The position numbers were made by a program, and so were the translations under genes. A stretch of DNA of 64,000 nt from Marinobacter halotolerans (lineage in GTDB: Bacteria > Pseudomonadota > Gammaproteobacteria > Pseudomonadales > Oleiphilaceae), in NCBI RefSeq assembly GCF_008795985.1, contig NZ_VMHP01000001.1, forward strand, positions 682,001 to 746,000. Direction: 5' to 3'. This document shows, one piece after another, positions 48,538-58,100 of this stretch; positions within the stretch are counted from its first letter, which is position 1, and each line of letters opens with the position of its first letter. Below the pieces are notes generated by a model. That model saw only the letters and a program-made list of their open reading frames with translations, did not search any database and was not told the DNA's origin.

Positions 48538-48596
48538 TCACAGCAACCGGGGCCAGGGAAGGCCTGCTACTACCAAATCAAACGTGGAGTGCTAAC

Positions 48597-48740
48597 ATGA
48601 CAGTAATAGCGAAACCGATGCCCCAGGCATCCAATAAAGAACTGATCGAGTATATTCTGCCAAAGTACAACAGAGATCCAGCAGCCCATGGGCTACCATA
48701 CTGTGACCTGTTATTCAGCCGAGTTGATGGGCGCAGATAG
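48597..48740 (+). pseudogene. Short ORF, possible remnant of an iron-sulfur repair (RIC/YtfE) gene
   Basis: A 47-codon frame starting 60 bases after norB with GGAG eight bases before the ATG. ASNKELIEYILPKYNR resembles the segment that opens the hemerythrin part of YtfE/DnrN-type NO-damage repair proteins, but the following residues (DPAAHGLPYCDLLFSRVDG) do not, and the frame stops early. It may be a truncated copy left by deletion, or an unrelated small gene. The rest of the norB-moaA gap (48741-48847) shows only the moaA ribosome site. Confidence 0.35.
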
Positions 48741-48847
48741 CCGGGAATACTCCCGCAGGGGTATCGGATTCAGGCGACTGATTTGCCATACTTCTGTCAC
48801 ACTGTGGCTGTTCACGACAATAAGAGCCTACATCGTAAAGGACAGGA

Positions 48848-49849
48848 ATGAATCAAATGCCCAACGCCAAGTTGACAGACCGTTTTGGCCGCACTGTGAA
48901 TTACGTGCGCCTGTCCGTCACTGATCGCTGTGACTTCCGCTGTGTTTACTGCATGGCTGAAGAAATGACATTCCTGCCCCGCGAACAGGTGCTGACTCTG
49001 GAAGAGATTGCCCGGGTTGCGAAAACGTTCGTGTCACTGGGCACTGAAAAGATCCGGCTGACCGGGGGCGAGCCCCTGGTACGCCGGGATATTCTGGAAC
49101 TGGTCAAGGAAATCGGCGGTTACGGCCTGCGGGATTTTGCCATGACCACCAATGGCAGCCAGTTGCCCACTATGGCGGAGCGTCTGCGCAAGGCCGGCCT
49201 GAAGCGACTGAATATCAGCCTGGATTCCCTGGATGCCGAGAAATTTAGCCGTATTACCCGAACCGGCAAGCTAAGCCAGGTGCTGGACGGCATTGATGCC
49301 GCGAAGGAAGCCGGCTTTGAGGGTATCAAGCTCAATGCGGTGGTGATGAAGGGCGGCAACGACGAGGAAGTACCGGAACTGGTGGAGTTCGCCCGCAAGA
49401 AGAAGGTGGACATTACCTTTATTGAGGAAATGCCCCTGGGGGAAATCTCGGACCACGACCGTGGCGAGGTGCTGTGTACCAGCGACGAGGTCCACAACAT
49501 CATCAGCCAGCGCCATGAGCTGGTGCCCACAACCGAGGATTCCGGTGGCCCTGCCCGCTACTATCGGATGTCGGACAGCGACATTCGGGTCGGCTTTATT
49601 TCGCCACACTCCCACAATTTCTGTTCGACCTGTAACCGGGTTCGGGTGACGGTGGAAGGTCGGCTGTTGCTCTGCCTGGGCAATGAACACTCAGTGGATC
49701 TCCGCCGCGTGCTTCGCAGCCATCCAGAGGCAGATGACAAGTTGCGCGAAACCATCATTGGTGCCATGGACCTGAAGCCGGAACGGCATCACTTCTCATC
49801 GGAGGGGGATGTTCAGATTCTCCGATTCATGAATATGACCGGGGGCTGA
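48848..49849 (+). CDS. moaA: GTP 3',8-cyclase (molybdenum cofactor synthesis)
   Basis: Radical SAM enzyme for the first step of molybdopterin synthesis, 333 residues. Cluster cysteines C28, C32 and C35 lie in CDFRCVYC, the second cluster in [21 protein letters not shown] near residue 258, and the C-terminal MTGG is the required Gly-Gly tail. It supplies cofactor for NarG; a moaA copy next to nar genes is also seen in Pseudomonas aeruginosa. AAAGGACAGGA precedes the ATG. Confidence 0.95.
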   Translation: MNQMPNAKLTDRFGRTVNYVRLSVTDRCDFRCVYCMAEEMTFLPREQVLTLEEIARVAKTFVSLGTEKIRLTGGEPLVRRDILELVKEIGGYGLRDFAMTTNGSQLPTMAERLRKAGLKRLNISLDSLDAEKFSRITRTGKLSQVLDGIDAAKEAGFEGIKLNAVVMKGGNDEEVPELVEFARKKKVDITFIEEMPLGEISDHDRGEVLCTSDEVHNIISQRHELVPTTEDSGGPARYYRMSDSDIRVGFISPHSHNFCSTCNRVRVTVEGRLLLCLGNEHSVDLRRVLRSHPEADDKLRETIIGAMDLKPERHHFSSEGDVQILRFMNMTGG

Positions 49850-49860
49850 ACAAGCCCCCG
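49841..49860 (+). terminator. Terminator after moaA
   Basis: GGGGGCT/AGCCCCC around a GAACA loop spans the moaA stop codon. A second imperfect palindrome (CCTGAA...TTCAGG, about 49864-49885) follows and overlaps the end of the convergent gene. T-runs are lacking. Confidence 0.6.
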
Positions 49861-49875
49861 CTTCCTGAAATTGAT

Positions 49876-50277
49876 TCAATTCAGGCTGACAGCGCTGCCG
49901 GTTGCATCAAGCGGCAGATAATGACTGATATGTCCCAGACGGATGGACTCCACCATCATGGTCAGCGGTTGCTGTGCTTCGTCCGTTGACGGCGCCATTC
50001 CGCCGCGACCGGACATGGCGGCGACAAACACCACATCCCAGGCCTGCCCGGTAGTGCGGGACTCCTCGACAAGGCCCTGGAATTCGGGGGCCTCGTCAGG
50101 GGTCTTGTCGACACAGATTACTGGCGTCAGGGCGCCGCCTTCACCGCGCTCGAACGCCGCTTTTTCTTCATCGGACGCCTCGTCGGGCAGCTCGGCCCGG
50201 CAGAACACGAATAACAGGCGCTGAGCCTCTTGCTGACCGCGTGATGCCTGAATCAGGTCGCTGTAACTGCTGATCAT
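49876..50277 (-). CDS. Conserved small protein of the nitrate region
   Basis: A 133-residue acidic soluble protein without a domain I can name. Features are SYSDLIQASRGQQEAQRLLFVFCRAELP at the N-terminus, a middle part naming no motif, and MVESIRLGHISHYLPLDATG near the end. Similar proteins are sometimes labelled 'ribonucleotide reductase subunit alpha', a label not supported by its size or sequence. The ATG at 50277 has AAAGGA eight bases upstream. It follows the Dnr-like regulator by 44 bases on the same strand. Confidence 0.75.
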   Translation of the reverse strand: MISSYSDLIQASRGQQEAQRLLFVFCRAELPDEASDEEKAAFERGEGGALTPVICVDKTPDEAPEFQGLVEESRTTGQAWDVVFVAAMSGRGGMAPSTDEAQQPLTMMVESIRLGHISHYLPLDATGSAVSLN

Positions 50278-50321
50278 GTTGAATATCCTTTCTGTCATTC
50301 GGTAGAGCTGAGTGGGACCGG

Positions 50322-51071
50322 CTACTGGCTGATGGCGATCAGGCGCTGGGGGTCTGAAATAAACAGCCGGCTGCGATTAACGCGCACCAGCCCATTCGAT
50401 TTCAGATCCGCCAGAATCCGGGAGAAGGTTTCCGGCTGCATGGCCAGCCTGGACGCTACCAGGCACTTGGGCAGCGGCAGCTCCACTTCCCCACCTTCCT
50501 CTGCCCCGTTTGGAAGCAGGTCGATAAGGTAGCGGATCAGCCGGTCGCGGGCGTTCTGCAGCGTCATGATTTCCAGATCGTGAAACCGGGAAACGGCCCG
50601 CTTGGCATAATGCCGAAGCGCCGCCTGGGCGTACCGGGGATTGTTTTCGATCAGTTCCTGGTAGGCCCTGACGGGGATCATCAGTACCTCGCTGGACTTC
50701 AGCGCCTCGGCATAGCAGGCATACTGCGGCGGATCGGCGTAGATCATGACCTCGGCAAAGCAGTCGCCCGGACCGATGCTGTCCAGAGTGCGGTCAATAC
50801 CGGAGGCGTCCAGTCGGTAGAGGCGCAGGCGACCGGTAATCACAAAGAAGAAGTGATGGGCCGGCATATCCTGGCGGTACAGTACCTGGTGATGTCCGAG
50901 CCTCAGGCGCCGCGACTGCTGGATCAGCTTCTGCTGGTCCTGGCCACTCAGTTGGGCGAACAGCGGATGGCTACGCAGTTGCTGAAGGCCGTCTTCTTCA
51001 CCGACGGTTTTATTAACGGCAATCAGGACCGGTTTGCTGTAGCGGGTCTCGGCTGTCTGTGTAAGGGCCAT
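50322..51071 (-). CDS. dnr: Dnr-like Crp/Fnr-family regulator
   Basis: A 249-residue regulator with a cyclic-nucleotide-like sensory fold (residues 35-150), a long dimer helix and a C-terminal helix-turn-helix (LVASRLAMQPETFSRILADLKSNGLV near residue 207). It lacks the cysteine set of FNR, which fits the haem-based NO sensor Dnr. Its setting between nor and nar genes supports control of denitrification. AGAGGA precedes the ATG. An anaerobox-like TTGAT-N4-CTCAA lies 115-128 bases upstream. The symbol is by analogy. Confidence 0.75.
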   Translation of the reverse strand: MALTQTAETRYSKPVLIAVNKTVGEEDGLQQLRSHPLFAQLSGQDQQKLIQQSRRLRLGHHQVLYRQDMPAHHFFFVITGRLRLYRLDASGIDRTLDSIGPGDCFAEVMIYADPPQYACYAEALKSSEVLMIPVRAYQELIENNPRYAQAALRHYAKRAVSRFHDLEIMTLQNARDRLIRYLIDLLPNGAEEGGEVELPLPKCLVASRLAMQPETFSRILADLKSNGLVRVNRSRLFISDPQRLIAISQ

Positions 51072-51185
51072 TCAACTGTCCTCTGCGCAAATTCATGCAT
51101 TAGGAATCATGTTTTTAATGGTAAAGAGGTGGCCGCGGGAAAGCGCTCCCCCTATGGGGGTAGTTGGCAGGCAATTTCTGAGTAA

Positions 51186-51199
51186 TTGATATAGCTCAA
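51186..51199. promoter_or_regulatory. Anaerobox-like FNR/Dnr site
   Basis: TTGATATAGCTCAA differs from the consensus TTGAT-N4-ATCAA at one base. It lies upstream of the Dnr-like gene and next to the second structured repeat, so the regulator gene is probably induced at low oxygen. Confidence 0.6.
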
Positions 51200-51215
51200 G
51201 AAGATTTGGTGCATA

Positions 51216-51326
51216 GTCTGGCGAGGAACCCCTCTTCAAAACACGCTCCTTCGGCACATCCATGTGACGCTTGGGCTCCGCCATCCATGGCTCCGCACAG
51301 TTTTGAAAAGGAGTTTCCCGCCAGAC
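51216..51326 (-). repeat. Twin-hairpin structured repeat, copy 2
   Basis: Arms 51216-51242 and 51300-51326 (27 nt each) pair at 23 of 27 positions; on the minus strand three of the four remaining pairs become G-U wobbles. The interior repeats the copy-1 core: CACA-TCCA-TGTG (about 51255-51265) and GCCA-TCCA-TGGC (about 51280-51290), in the same order and orientation relative to the flanking genes. The arms have no clear sequence similarity to those of copy 1. It sits between the nar operon's last gene and the Dnr-like gene. Confidence 0.85.
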
Positions 51327-51349
51327 TCCAGAGCTCGGGGTGGCATCTT

Positions 51350-52156
51350 TTACTGCATCAGCGGTGAATCCGGCAACTCCAGATCAACCCCTTTCACACC
51401 GATTTCCGACGCCAGAACCTGCAAATACTGTCTGAACGCCCGCCTGGTGACGCTTTCGCTCAGGTACTGCCGGATCTGGGGTTTGACGTGTTCATAGGGC
51501 AACTGTTCGCCATCAATGCGCTGATCAACCCGAACGATGTGCCAGCCGTAGCGGGTTTCGATCAGTTCCGGATTGAGACCTTCCCGCAGCGAAAGGACCG
51601 GGCGTTCGAACTCGTCGACGGTCTGCCCTTTGCTGATCTGGCCCAGGCTGCCGCCCTGATGGCGCGATTCGCAGGCAGAGTATTGCTTGGCCAGCGGCTC
51701 GAACTGGGCACGCCCCTCCAGCAGCGAGGACAGCAGCTGTTGACCCACCTCTTCCTGGCGCATGCGCTCCTGGACATCGTCCGGTGCCGCCGCCAGCAGG
51801 ATATGGCTAACCGCCATCAGCGTGGGACTGCGGAAGCGGCCGGGGTTGGCGGCGTAGAAGCGCTCGCAATCCTGTTCGCCGGGTTCTGGAACCTGGAGTT
51901 CGAGTTCCAGTACCCGGGCGATGCGGTCCTCTTCGTCAGCAATCCCTTCGAGATTGAGGCGGCTCGTCTGTTGCAGCAGCAGCTCGCGGATTACAAGGCT
52001 TCTGGCGGCTTCGTGCCAGGCTTCGGCGACGTCTTCCGCCGGGTGGTGCTGCAGCTCTCGGGCGATGTCGTCTTCGCCGATGAGGGTGTCGCCCACGTAG
52101 ACGGGCGGAAACTGGTTTCTAGGTTTTTCGGCGTTGCCGACAGGTATGAGTTCCAT
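51350..52156 (-). CDS. PpiC-type peptidyl-prolyl isomerase of the nar operon
   Basis: A 268-residue protein without a signal peptide. The N-terminal half is helical (HHPAEDVAEAWHEAARSLVIRELL) and the parvulin domain follows (AVSHILLAA near residue 124, GGSLGQISKGQTVDEFE near 177, ETRYGWHIVRVDQR near 210). It resembles NifM and the PpiC-like gene that ends the nar operon of Pseudomonas aeruginosa. It may help fold a cytoplasmic Nar subunit. AAGGAGC precedes the ATG at 52156, ten bases after narI. Confidence 0.88.
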   Translation of the reverse strand: MELIPVGNAEKPRNQFPPVYVGDTLIGEDDIARELQHHPAEDVAEAWHEAARSLVIRELLLQQTSRLNLEGIADEEDRIARVLELELQVPEPGEQDCERFYAANPGRFRSPTLMAVSHILLAAAPDDVQERMRQEEVGQQLLSSLLEGRAQFEPLAKQYSACESRHQGGSLGQISKGQTVDEFERPVLSLREGLNPELIETRYGWHIVRVDQRIDGEQLPYEHVKPQIRQYLSESVTRRAFRQYLQVLASEIGVKGVDLELPDSPLMQ

Positions 52157-52166
52157 GGTTAGCTCC

Positions 52167-52844
52167 TTACGCGCGCTTACGCACAACCTGATACCGCCTT
52201 CCGAAATACTCCACTGGCACGCTCAGCATGTGTACCAGGCGAGTAAACGGAAAGAGTACAAAGATAGTGAGGCCAAGGAAGATATGGGCCTTGTAGATCC
52301 AGTGCACATCGGCAATGTAGGCGGCAACGCCACCCTGGAGCGTGACAATACCCTGAGCCCAGGCCGAGAACTGAAGCATGGTACTGCCGTCAAGATGACC
52401 CATAGTGGGCAGGATGGTCAGCAGCCCGAGCGCCAGTTGAAGGACCAGAATGACGATAATCATGTTATCGGCGAAGGTGCTGCTGGCTTTCACCCGGGGG
52501 TCGGTCAGGCGGCGCCAGGCAAGCATGCCACCGCCGACAATGGCCATCAGACCGGCAATGCCGCCCACGACAATGGCCATGATCTGCTTGGTGCCCGGGC
52601 TCATGAAGTTCTCGTAGACGGCGTGGGGTGTCAGCAGGCCGACCAGATGGCCGAAGAAGACCACCAGTACACCGACATGGAAGAGCACGCTGGCCATCAC
52701 CATGTTTTTCTTGCTCAGTGTCTGCGTGGAATGGGCTTTCCAGGTGAACTGGCCGTGATCGTAGCGGGCCCAGGTGCCAATCACCATAATGGCAATGGCA
52801 ACGTAGGGGTAGATTCCGAATAACAGTGTGTTCAGGTAAGACAT
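52167..52844 (-). CDS. narI: Respiratory nitrate reductase gamma subunit
   Basis: Inner-membrane cytochrome b that oxidises quinol and passes electrons to NarH. The 225-residue length equals E. coli NarI and there are five helices. Haem-ligand His candidates lie in SVLFHVGVLVVFFGHLVGLL near residue 52 and in the late KAHIFLGLTIFVLFPFTRLVH. I chose the ATG at 52844, nine bases after GGAGG; the ATG two codons earlier sits too close to that site. Confidence 0.94.
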   Translation of the reverse strand: MSYLNTLLFGIYPYVAIAIMVIGTWARYDHGQFTWKAHSTQTLSKKNMVMASVLFHVGVLVVFFGHLVGLLTPHAVYENFMSPGTKQIMAIVVGGIAGLMAIVGGGMLAWRRLTDPRVKASSTFADNMIIVILVLQLALGLLTILPTMGHLDGSTMLQFSAWAQGIVTLQGGVAAYIADVHWIYKAHIFLGLTIFVLFPFTRLVHMLSVPVEYFGRRYQVVRKRA

Positions 52845-52864
52845 GGTCATTTCCTCCCGCGCCC

Positions 52865-53605
52865 TCAGGCGCCTCCTGCCTGACGGGGCGTGGCATCCGT
52901 CATCAGTTGATCACTCAGGTGAATAGTCTGGGTCTGCTCGAGTTCGCGGCGCCGCTGGCCAACAACGCCACCAGTGCTGCAGGAACTTCCCTGGTCGTCC
53001 ACAAACTTCACCATTTCCTCTTCCCATACCTTGTCCAGAGCCTCCGGCGTGTCATCGCGTTCTTCCGACGCCACGATCTGCGCCAGTTCCTGGCGGTCCG
53101 CCTCCCGGCCCGACAACACCAGCAGTGAATCCATCAGGACGTGATACAGGCTCTCGCGCTGGTATAGCCGCTCACCCAACAGCCCCAGAATATGGTGGAT
53201 GTCTTCCAGCCAGTTTCTGATTTCATCCCAGGGCCGTGTCGAGAGGTATTCCAGAAACAGGGGCAGATAATCGGGCAATTCCCGGGCGTCGATCTCAAGG
53301 CCGTTGGCGCGGTATTCCTCCATCAGGTCAACCATCGCCTGGCCCCGATCCCGGGATTCGCCGTGAACGTGTTCAAACAGCAGCAGTGAGGTCGCTCTGC
53401 CCCGGTCGAAGGTGCCCACGTAGTTTTCCTGCATGTCGAGCAGGTTGCCGTCACACACCAGGTCAAGGCACCGCAGAAGCTGTTCCTTGCTCTTCCCCGG
53501 CAGCCGGCTGTCCTCCAGAACAGCCGCGACCATTGCGTCTTTGGAGGCCTGGAGCTCCTCGGTGGGGTACTCAAGCACCCGTGCTATTACTTTTAGAAGT
53601 TGCAT
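52865..53605 (-). CDS. narJ: Nitrate reductase assembly chaperone
   Basis: Cytoplasmic chaperone that assists molybdenum cofactor insertion into NarG and membrane attachment of NarGH. It is 246 residues and mostly helical, starting LLKVIARVLEYPTEEL. DYLPLFLEYLSTRPWDEIRNWLEDI near residue 120 is the conserved family block. The ATG at 53605 was chosen over the open frame that continues into narH, because the family starts here and GGGAGAC precedes it. It lies ten bases after narH. Confidence 0.93.
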   Translation of the reverse strand: MQLLKVIARVLEYPTEELQASKDAMVAAVLEDSRLPGKSKEQLLRCLDLVCDGNLLDMQENYVGTFDRGRATSLLLFEHVHGESRDRGQAMVDLMEEYRANGLEIDARELPDYLPLFLEYLSTRPWDEIRNWLEDIHHILGLLGERLYQRESLYHVLMDSLLVLSGREADRQELAQIVASEERDDTPEALDKVWEEEMVKFVDDQGSSCSTGGVVGQRRRELEQTQTIHLSDQLMTDATPRQAGGA

Positions 53606-53615
53606 CCCGGTCTCC

Positions 53616-55190
53616 CTATTCCTGCAGCTGCTTCGGGTCCACCTGCTTAACCGTGGACAGTTTCTGGACCATGCTGGTGGTCTGCCTGCGGCCGCCGAAC
53701 ATGTTGAATTTGCTATCACCATTGCAGCCGTCACCAAAGCTGAAACCGCAGCCATTGCGTTCACCGTGGGCGCTGGCGTCCGGGAAGGCCTCTTTCGCCA
53801 GCTCGCGGTGGCTGGTGGGGATCACGAAGCGGTCTTCGTAATCTGCGATTGCCAGGTAGCGGTACATCTCATCCGCCTGGGCCTTGGTCAGACCACACTC
53901 CTGCAACGCCCGCAGGTCTTCCTTGCCCTCGACGGTCTCGGCACGCTTGTACAGACGCATGGCCATGATTCGCTTGAGAGCCAGCACAATGGGCTTTTCG
54001 TCACCCGCGGTCAGCATGTTGGCCAGGTACTTGACCGGAATCCGCAGACTTTCGATTTTCGGCAGGACGCCGTCGAACTCGACCCTGCCGGCTTCCGCCG
54101 CGGACTGGATCGGGCTCAGGGGCGGCACGTACCAGACCATGGGCAGGGTGCGGTATTCCGGGTGCAGCGGCAGGGCCAGTTTCCAGTCCACCGCCATCTT
54201 GTAGACCGGGCTGCGCTGGGCCGCCTCGATCACGTTCATGGGCACGCCGTCTTTCTTCGCCTGCTCGATCACGGCCGGATCAAACGGGTCCAGGAAGATT
54301 TCCAGCTGCTTCTCGTAAAGCTCATGCTCGCCCGGGGCGCTGGCCACTTCTTCAATGCGGTCTGCGTCGTACAGGAGCACACCGAGGTAGCGAATCCGGC
54401 CTACACAGGTCTCGGAGCACACGGTGGGCATGCCGGCTTCGATCCGCGGGTAGCAGAAGATGCACTTCTCGGACTTGCCGGTTTTCCAGTTGAAGTAGAT
54501 CTTCTTGTAGGGGCAGCCGGAGACACACATCCGCCAGCCACGGCACTTGTCCTGGTCGATCAGCACGATGCCGTCTTCTTCCCGCTTGTAGATGGCGCCG
54601 CTGGGGCAGCTGGCCACACAGGTGGGGTTGAGGCAGTGCTCGCACAGACGCGGCAGGTACATCATGAAGGTGTTTTCAAACTGGCCGTAGATGTCCGCCT
54701 GCACCTGGTCAAAGTTCTTGTCCTTACGGCGCTTTGCAAACTCGGTGCCCAGAATCTCTTCCCAGTTCGGGCCCCACTCGATTTTCTGCATGCGCTGGCC
54801 GGAGATCAGCGAACGCGGCCGGGCCACCGGCTGATGCTTGCTGTCGCCGGCGGTGTGCAAATGCTGGTAATCGAAATCGAACGGCTCGTAGTAGTCGTCG
54901 ATCTGGGGCAGGTCCGGATTGGCGAAGATGTTCGCCAGGATCCGGAAGCGGCCACCGATTTTCGGGCGGATCTTGCCGGAACTGTCACGCATCCAGCCGC
55001 CCTTCCATTTGTCCTGGTTTTCCCACTCTTTGGGGTAGCCGATACCGGGCTTGGTTTCGACGTTGTTGAACCAGGCATACTCCATGCCTTCACGGCTGGT
55101 CCATACGTTTTTACAGGTCACTGAACAGGTGTGGCAACCGATGCACTTGTCCAGGTTCAGCACCATGCCGACTTGGGAACGGATCTTCAT
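53616..55190 (-). CDS. narH: Respiratory nitrate reductase beta subunit
   Basis: Iron-sulfur electron-transfer subunit, 524 residues. Cluster motifs appear in order: CIGCHTCSVTC near residue 18, CEHCLNPTCVASCP near 185, CRGWRMCVSGCP near 217 (the Trp marks the 3Fe-4S site) and CIFCYPRIEAGMPTVCSETC near 245. The start overlaps the narG stop (ATGA), so translation is coupled. It carries electrons from NarI haems to NarG. Confidence 0.96.
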   Translation of the reverse strand: MKIRSQVGMVLNLDKCIGCHTCSVTCKNVWTSREGMEYAWFNNVETKPGIGYPKEWENQDKWKGGWMRDSSGKIRPKIGGRFRILANIFANPDLPQIDDYYEPFDFDYQHLHTAGDSKHQPVARPRSLISGQRMQKIEWGPNWEEILGTEFAKRRKDKNFDQVQADIYGQFENTFMMYLPRLCEHCLNPTCVASCPSGAIYKREEDGIVLIDQDKCRGWRMCVSGCPYKKIYFNWKTGKSEKCIFCYPRIEAGMPTVCSETCVGRIRYLGVLLYDADRIEEVASAPGEHELYEKQLEIFLDPFDPAVIEQAKKDGVPMNVIEAAQRSPVYKMAVDWKLALPLHPEYRTLPMVWYVPPLSPIQSAAEAGRVEFDGVLPKIESLRIPVKYLANMLTAGDEKPIVLALKRIMAMRLYKRAETVEGKEDLRALQECGLTKAQADEMYRYLAIADYEDRFVIPTSHRELAKEAFPDASAHGERNGCGFSFGDGCNGDSKFNMFGGRRQTTSMVQKLSTVKQVDPKQLQE

Positions 55191-58100
55191 TTTACAACCT
55201 CCTGAACAGTGTCATTGCCTTCGCCATCGAGCCAGTCGACGTTGTGCATCTTGCGAACCACCACGAACTCGTCGCGGTTGGAGCCTACGGTGCCATAGTA
55301 GTTGAAGCCGTAGGAATACTGGGCGTAGCCGCCGATCATGTGGGTCGGCTTCGGGCATACCCGGGTGACAGAGTTGTGAATACCACCGCGGGTACCGGTG
55401 ATTTCCGACCCCGGAATATTCACGATCCGCTCCTGGGCGTGGTACATCATCACCATGCCCGGCATGACCCGTTGGCTGACCACCGCCCGGGCCGCGATGG
55501 CACCGTTGGCGTTGAACAGCTCGATCCAGTCGTTGTCCTCAATCTGCATCTCTTTGGCGTCGTCTTCGCTCAGCCACACGATGGGGCCGCCGCGGGACAG
55601 GGTCAGCATCAACAGGTTGTCGCTGTAAGTGCTGTGAATACCCCACTTCTGGTGAGGGGTAATCCAGTTCAACGCTTTCTCCGGGTGACCGTTGCCGCGC
55701 TGGTTGAGCATGTGGCTGACGGTTTTGGTGTTGATCGGCGGGCGATACACCAGCAGGCTCTCCCCGAAGGCACGCATCCACTCGTGGTCCTGGTAGAACT
55801 GCTGGCGGCCGGTCAGGGTGCGCCAGGGGATCAGCTCGTGCACGTTGGTGTAACCGGCGTTGTAGGACACGTGCTCGTCTTCCAGGCCAGACCAGGTCGG
55901 GCTGGATATGATCTTGCGCGGCTGCGCTACGATGTCCCTGAAGCGGATTTTTTCCTCTTCCTTGTTCCTCGCCAGATGGGTGTGATCCAGGCCGGTGAAC
56001 TCGGACAAGGCTGCCCAGGCTTTTACCGCCACCTGGCCATTGGTTTCCGGCGCCAGGGTCAGAATCACTTCCGCCGCATCAATGGCGCTTTCAATCTTCG
56101 GCCGGCCGGCGTTGGCTCCGTCGATGTGCTTGTAGTTCAGATCACCCAGGAACTTCACTTCCTTCTCGGTATTCCAGTTGATGCCCTTGCCACCATTACC
56201 CAGCTTGTCCATCAGCGGGCCAAGGGAGGTGAAGCGCGCGTAGGTGTTCGGGTAGTCCCGTTCAACGGTGATGAAGTTGGGCGCGGTCTTGCCCGGGATC
56301 AGGTCGCATTCGCCCCGCTTCCAGTCCTTCACGTCAAAGGGCTGGCCCAGTTCCGCCGGTGCGTCGTGCAGCAGTGGCAGAGTCACTACGTCTTTCTCGA
56401 CACCCAGGTGGCCCTCGGTCGCTTTCGAGAAGGCTTTGGCAATGCCCTTGTAGATCTCCCAGTCACTGCGGGCTTCCCAGGCCGGATCGGTGGCCGCGGT
56501 CAGCGGGTGGATGAACGGGTGCATGTCCGAGGTGTTCAGATCGTTCTTCTCGTACCAGGTGGCCGTGGGAAGAACGATGTCCGAATACAGACAGGTGGTG
56601 GACATGCGGAAATCCAGGGTCACCAGCAGGTCGAGCTTGCCTTCCGGCGCCTCGTCATGCCACTTGACCTCTTTCGGCTTGGCGCCACCTTCATGGCCCA
56701 GGTCCTTGCCCTGCAGACCGCTCTTGGTGCCCAGCAGGTACTTGAGCATGTACTCGTGGCCCTTACCGGAAGAGCCCAGCAGGTTGGACCGCCAGATGAA
56801 CATATTGCGCGGATGGTTCTGGGGCGCTTCCGGATCTTCACTGGCAAACGCCAGGGATCCGTCCTTCATGGATTGCGCCACGTAGTCCGAGACTTCCATG
56901 CCGGCTTTTTCCGCCTCGGCAGCAATACCCAGCGGGTTACGGTTCAGCTGCGGGGCAGACGGCAGCCAGCCCATGCGCTCGGCGCGCACGTTGTAGTCGA
57001 TCAGGCTGCCACCGAATTTGGACTTGTCCGCCAGCGGCGACAGGATTTCATCGACACCCAGTTTCTCGTAGCGCCACTGGCCGGAGTGGGCGTAGAAGAA
57101 AGAGGTGGAGTTCATGTGCCGGGGCGGACGCTGCCAGTCCAGGCCAAAGGCCAGCGGCTGCCAGCCGGTCTGTGGGCGCAGCTTCTCCTGGCCAACATAG
57201 TGGGCCCAGCCACCACCGCTTTGTCCGACACAGCCACACATGATCAGCATATTGATCAGGCCGCGGTAGTTCATGTCCATGTGGTACCAGTGGTTCATAC
57301 CGGCACCAACGATGACCATGGAGCGGCCTTTGGTCTTGTCAGCGTTGTCGGCAAACTCACGGGCAATGCGGATCACTTTCTCGGCGGGGACGCCGGTGAT
57401 CTTTTCCTGCCAGGCCGGAGTGTACGGCTTGATTTCGTCGTAGGAGGTGGCACCGTCATCCTCGCCCAGACCACGGCTGATGCCGTAGTTGGCGACCATC
57501 AGGTCATAGACGGTGACCACGCGCCCCTCTGTTCCATCCGCCAGCTGTACCTTGCGGCTGCCAAGCTTGTGGGTGAGGGTGTCGGAGACTTCCACGCTTT
57601 TGAAATAGTCGTGTTCAATGCCGCCGAAATAGGGAAAAGCGACATCCACAACGTCATCGTGCTTTTCTACCATCGACAGCTGCAGTTCTACCTCGGAATC
57701 GCCGGCAGTCTGCTTGAGGTTCCACTTGCCCTTCTGACCCCAGCGGTAGCCGATTGAACCATTGGGTGCAGTCAGCTGATTGGTTTTCTGGTCAATGGCG
57801 ATGGTCTTCCACTCGGGGTTGTTCTCCTCCCCCAGACCGTCCACCAGATCACTGGCCCGCAGGAAGCGACCCGGAACGTAGCGGCCGTCTTCCCGCTGCT
57901 CCAGCATGACCAGGTACGGCATATCGGTGTAACGACGTACATAGTCGGTGAAGTATTCGCTGGGCTTGTCGACGTGGAATTCCTTCAGAATCACGTGGCC
58001 CATGGCCATACCCAGCGCGGCATCGGTGCCCTGCTTCGGGTTCAGCCACTCGTCGGAGAGCTTGGACACTTCCGCGTAATCCGGCGTGATCGCAACGGTC

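Noticed and set aside
51093..51284. Short minus-strand frame covering part of repeat copy 2
   Set aside because: Its coding look comes from the structured repeat core; it has no ribosome site and breaks with the repeat.
53433..55124. Long plus-strand open frame opposite narH and narJ
   Set aside because: Shadow of narHJ with no ribosome site or recognisable domain.
55244..57757. Very long plus-strand open frame (over 800 codons) opposite narG
   Set aside because: It is a mirror of codon bias in narG; the composition is unlike a real protein and it has no family features.
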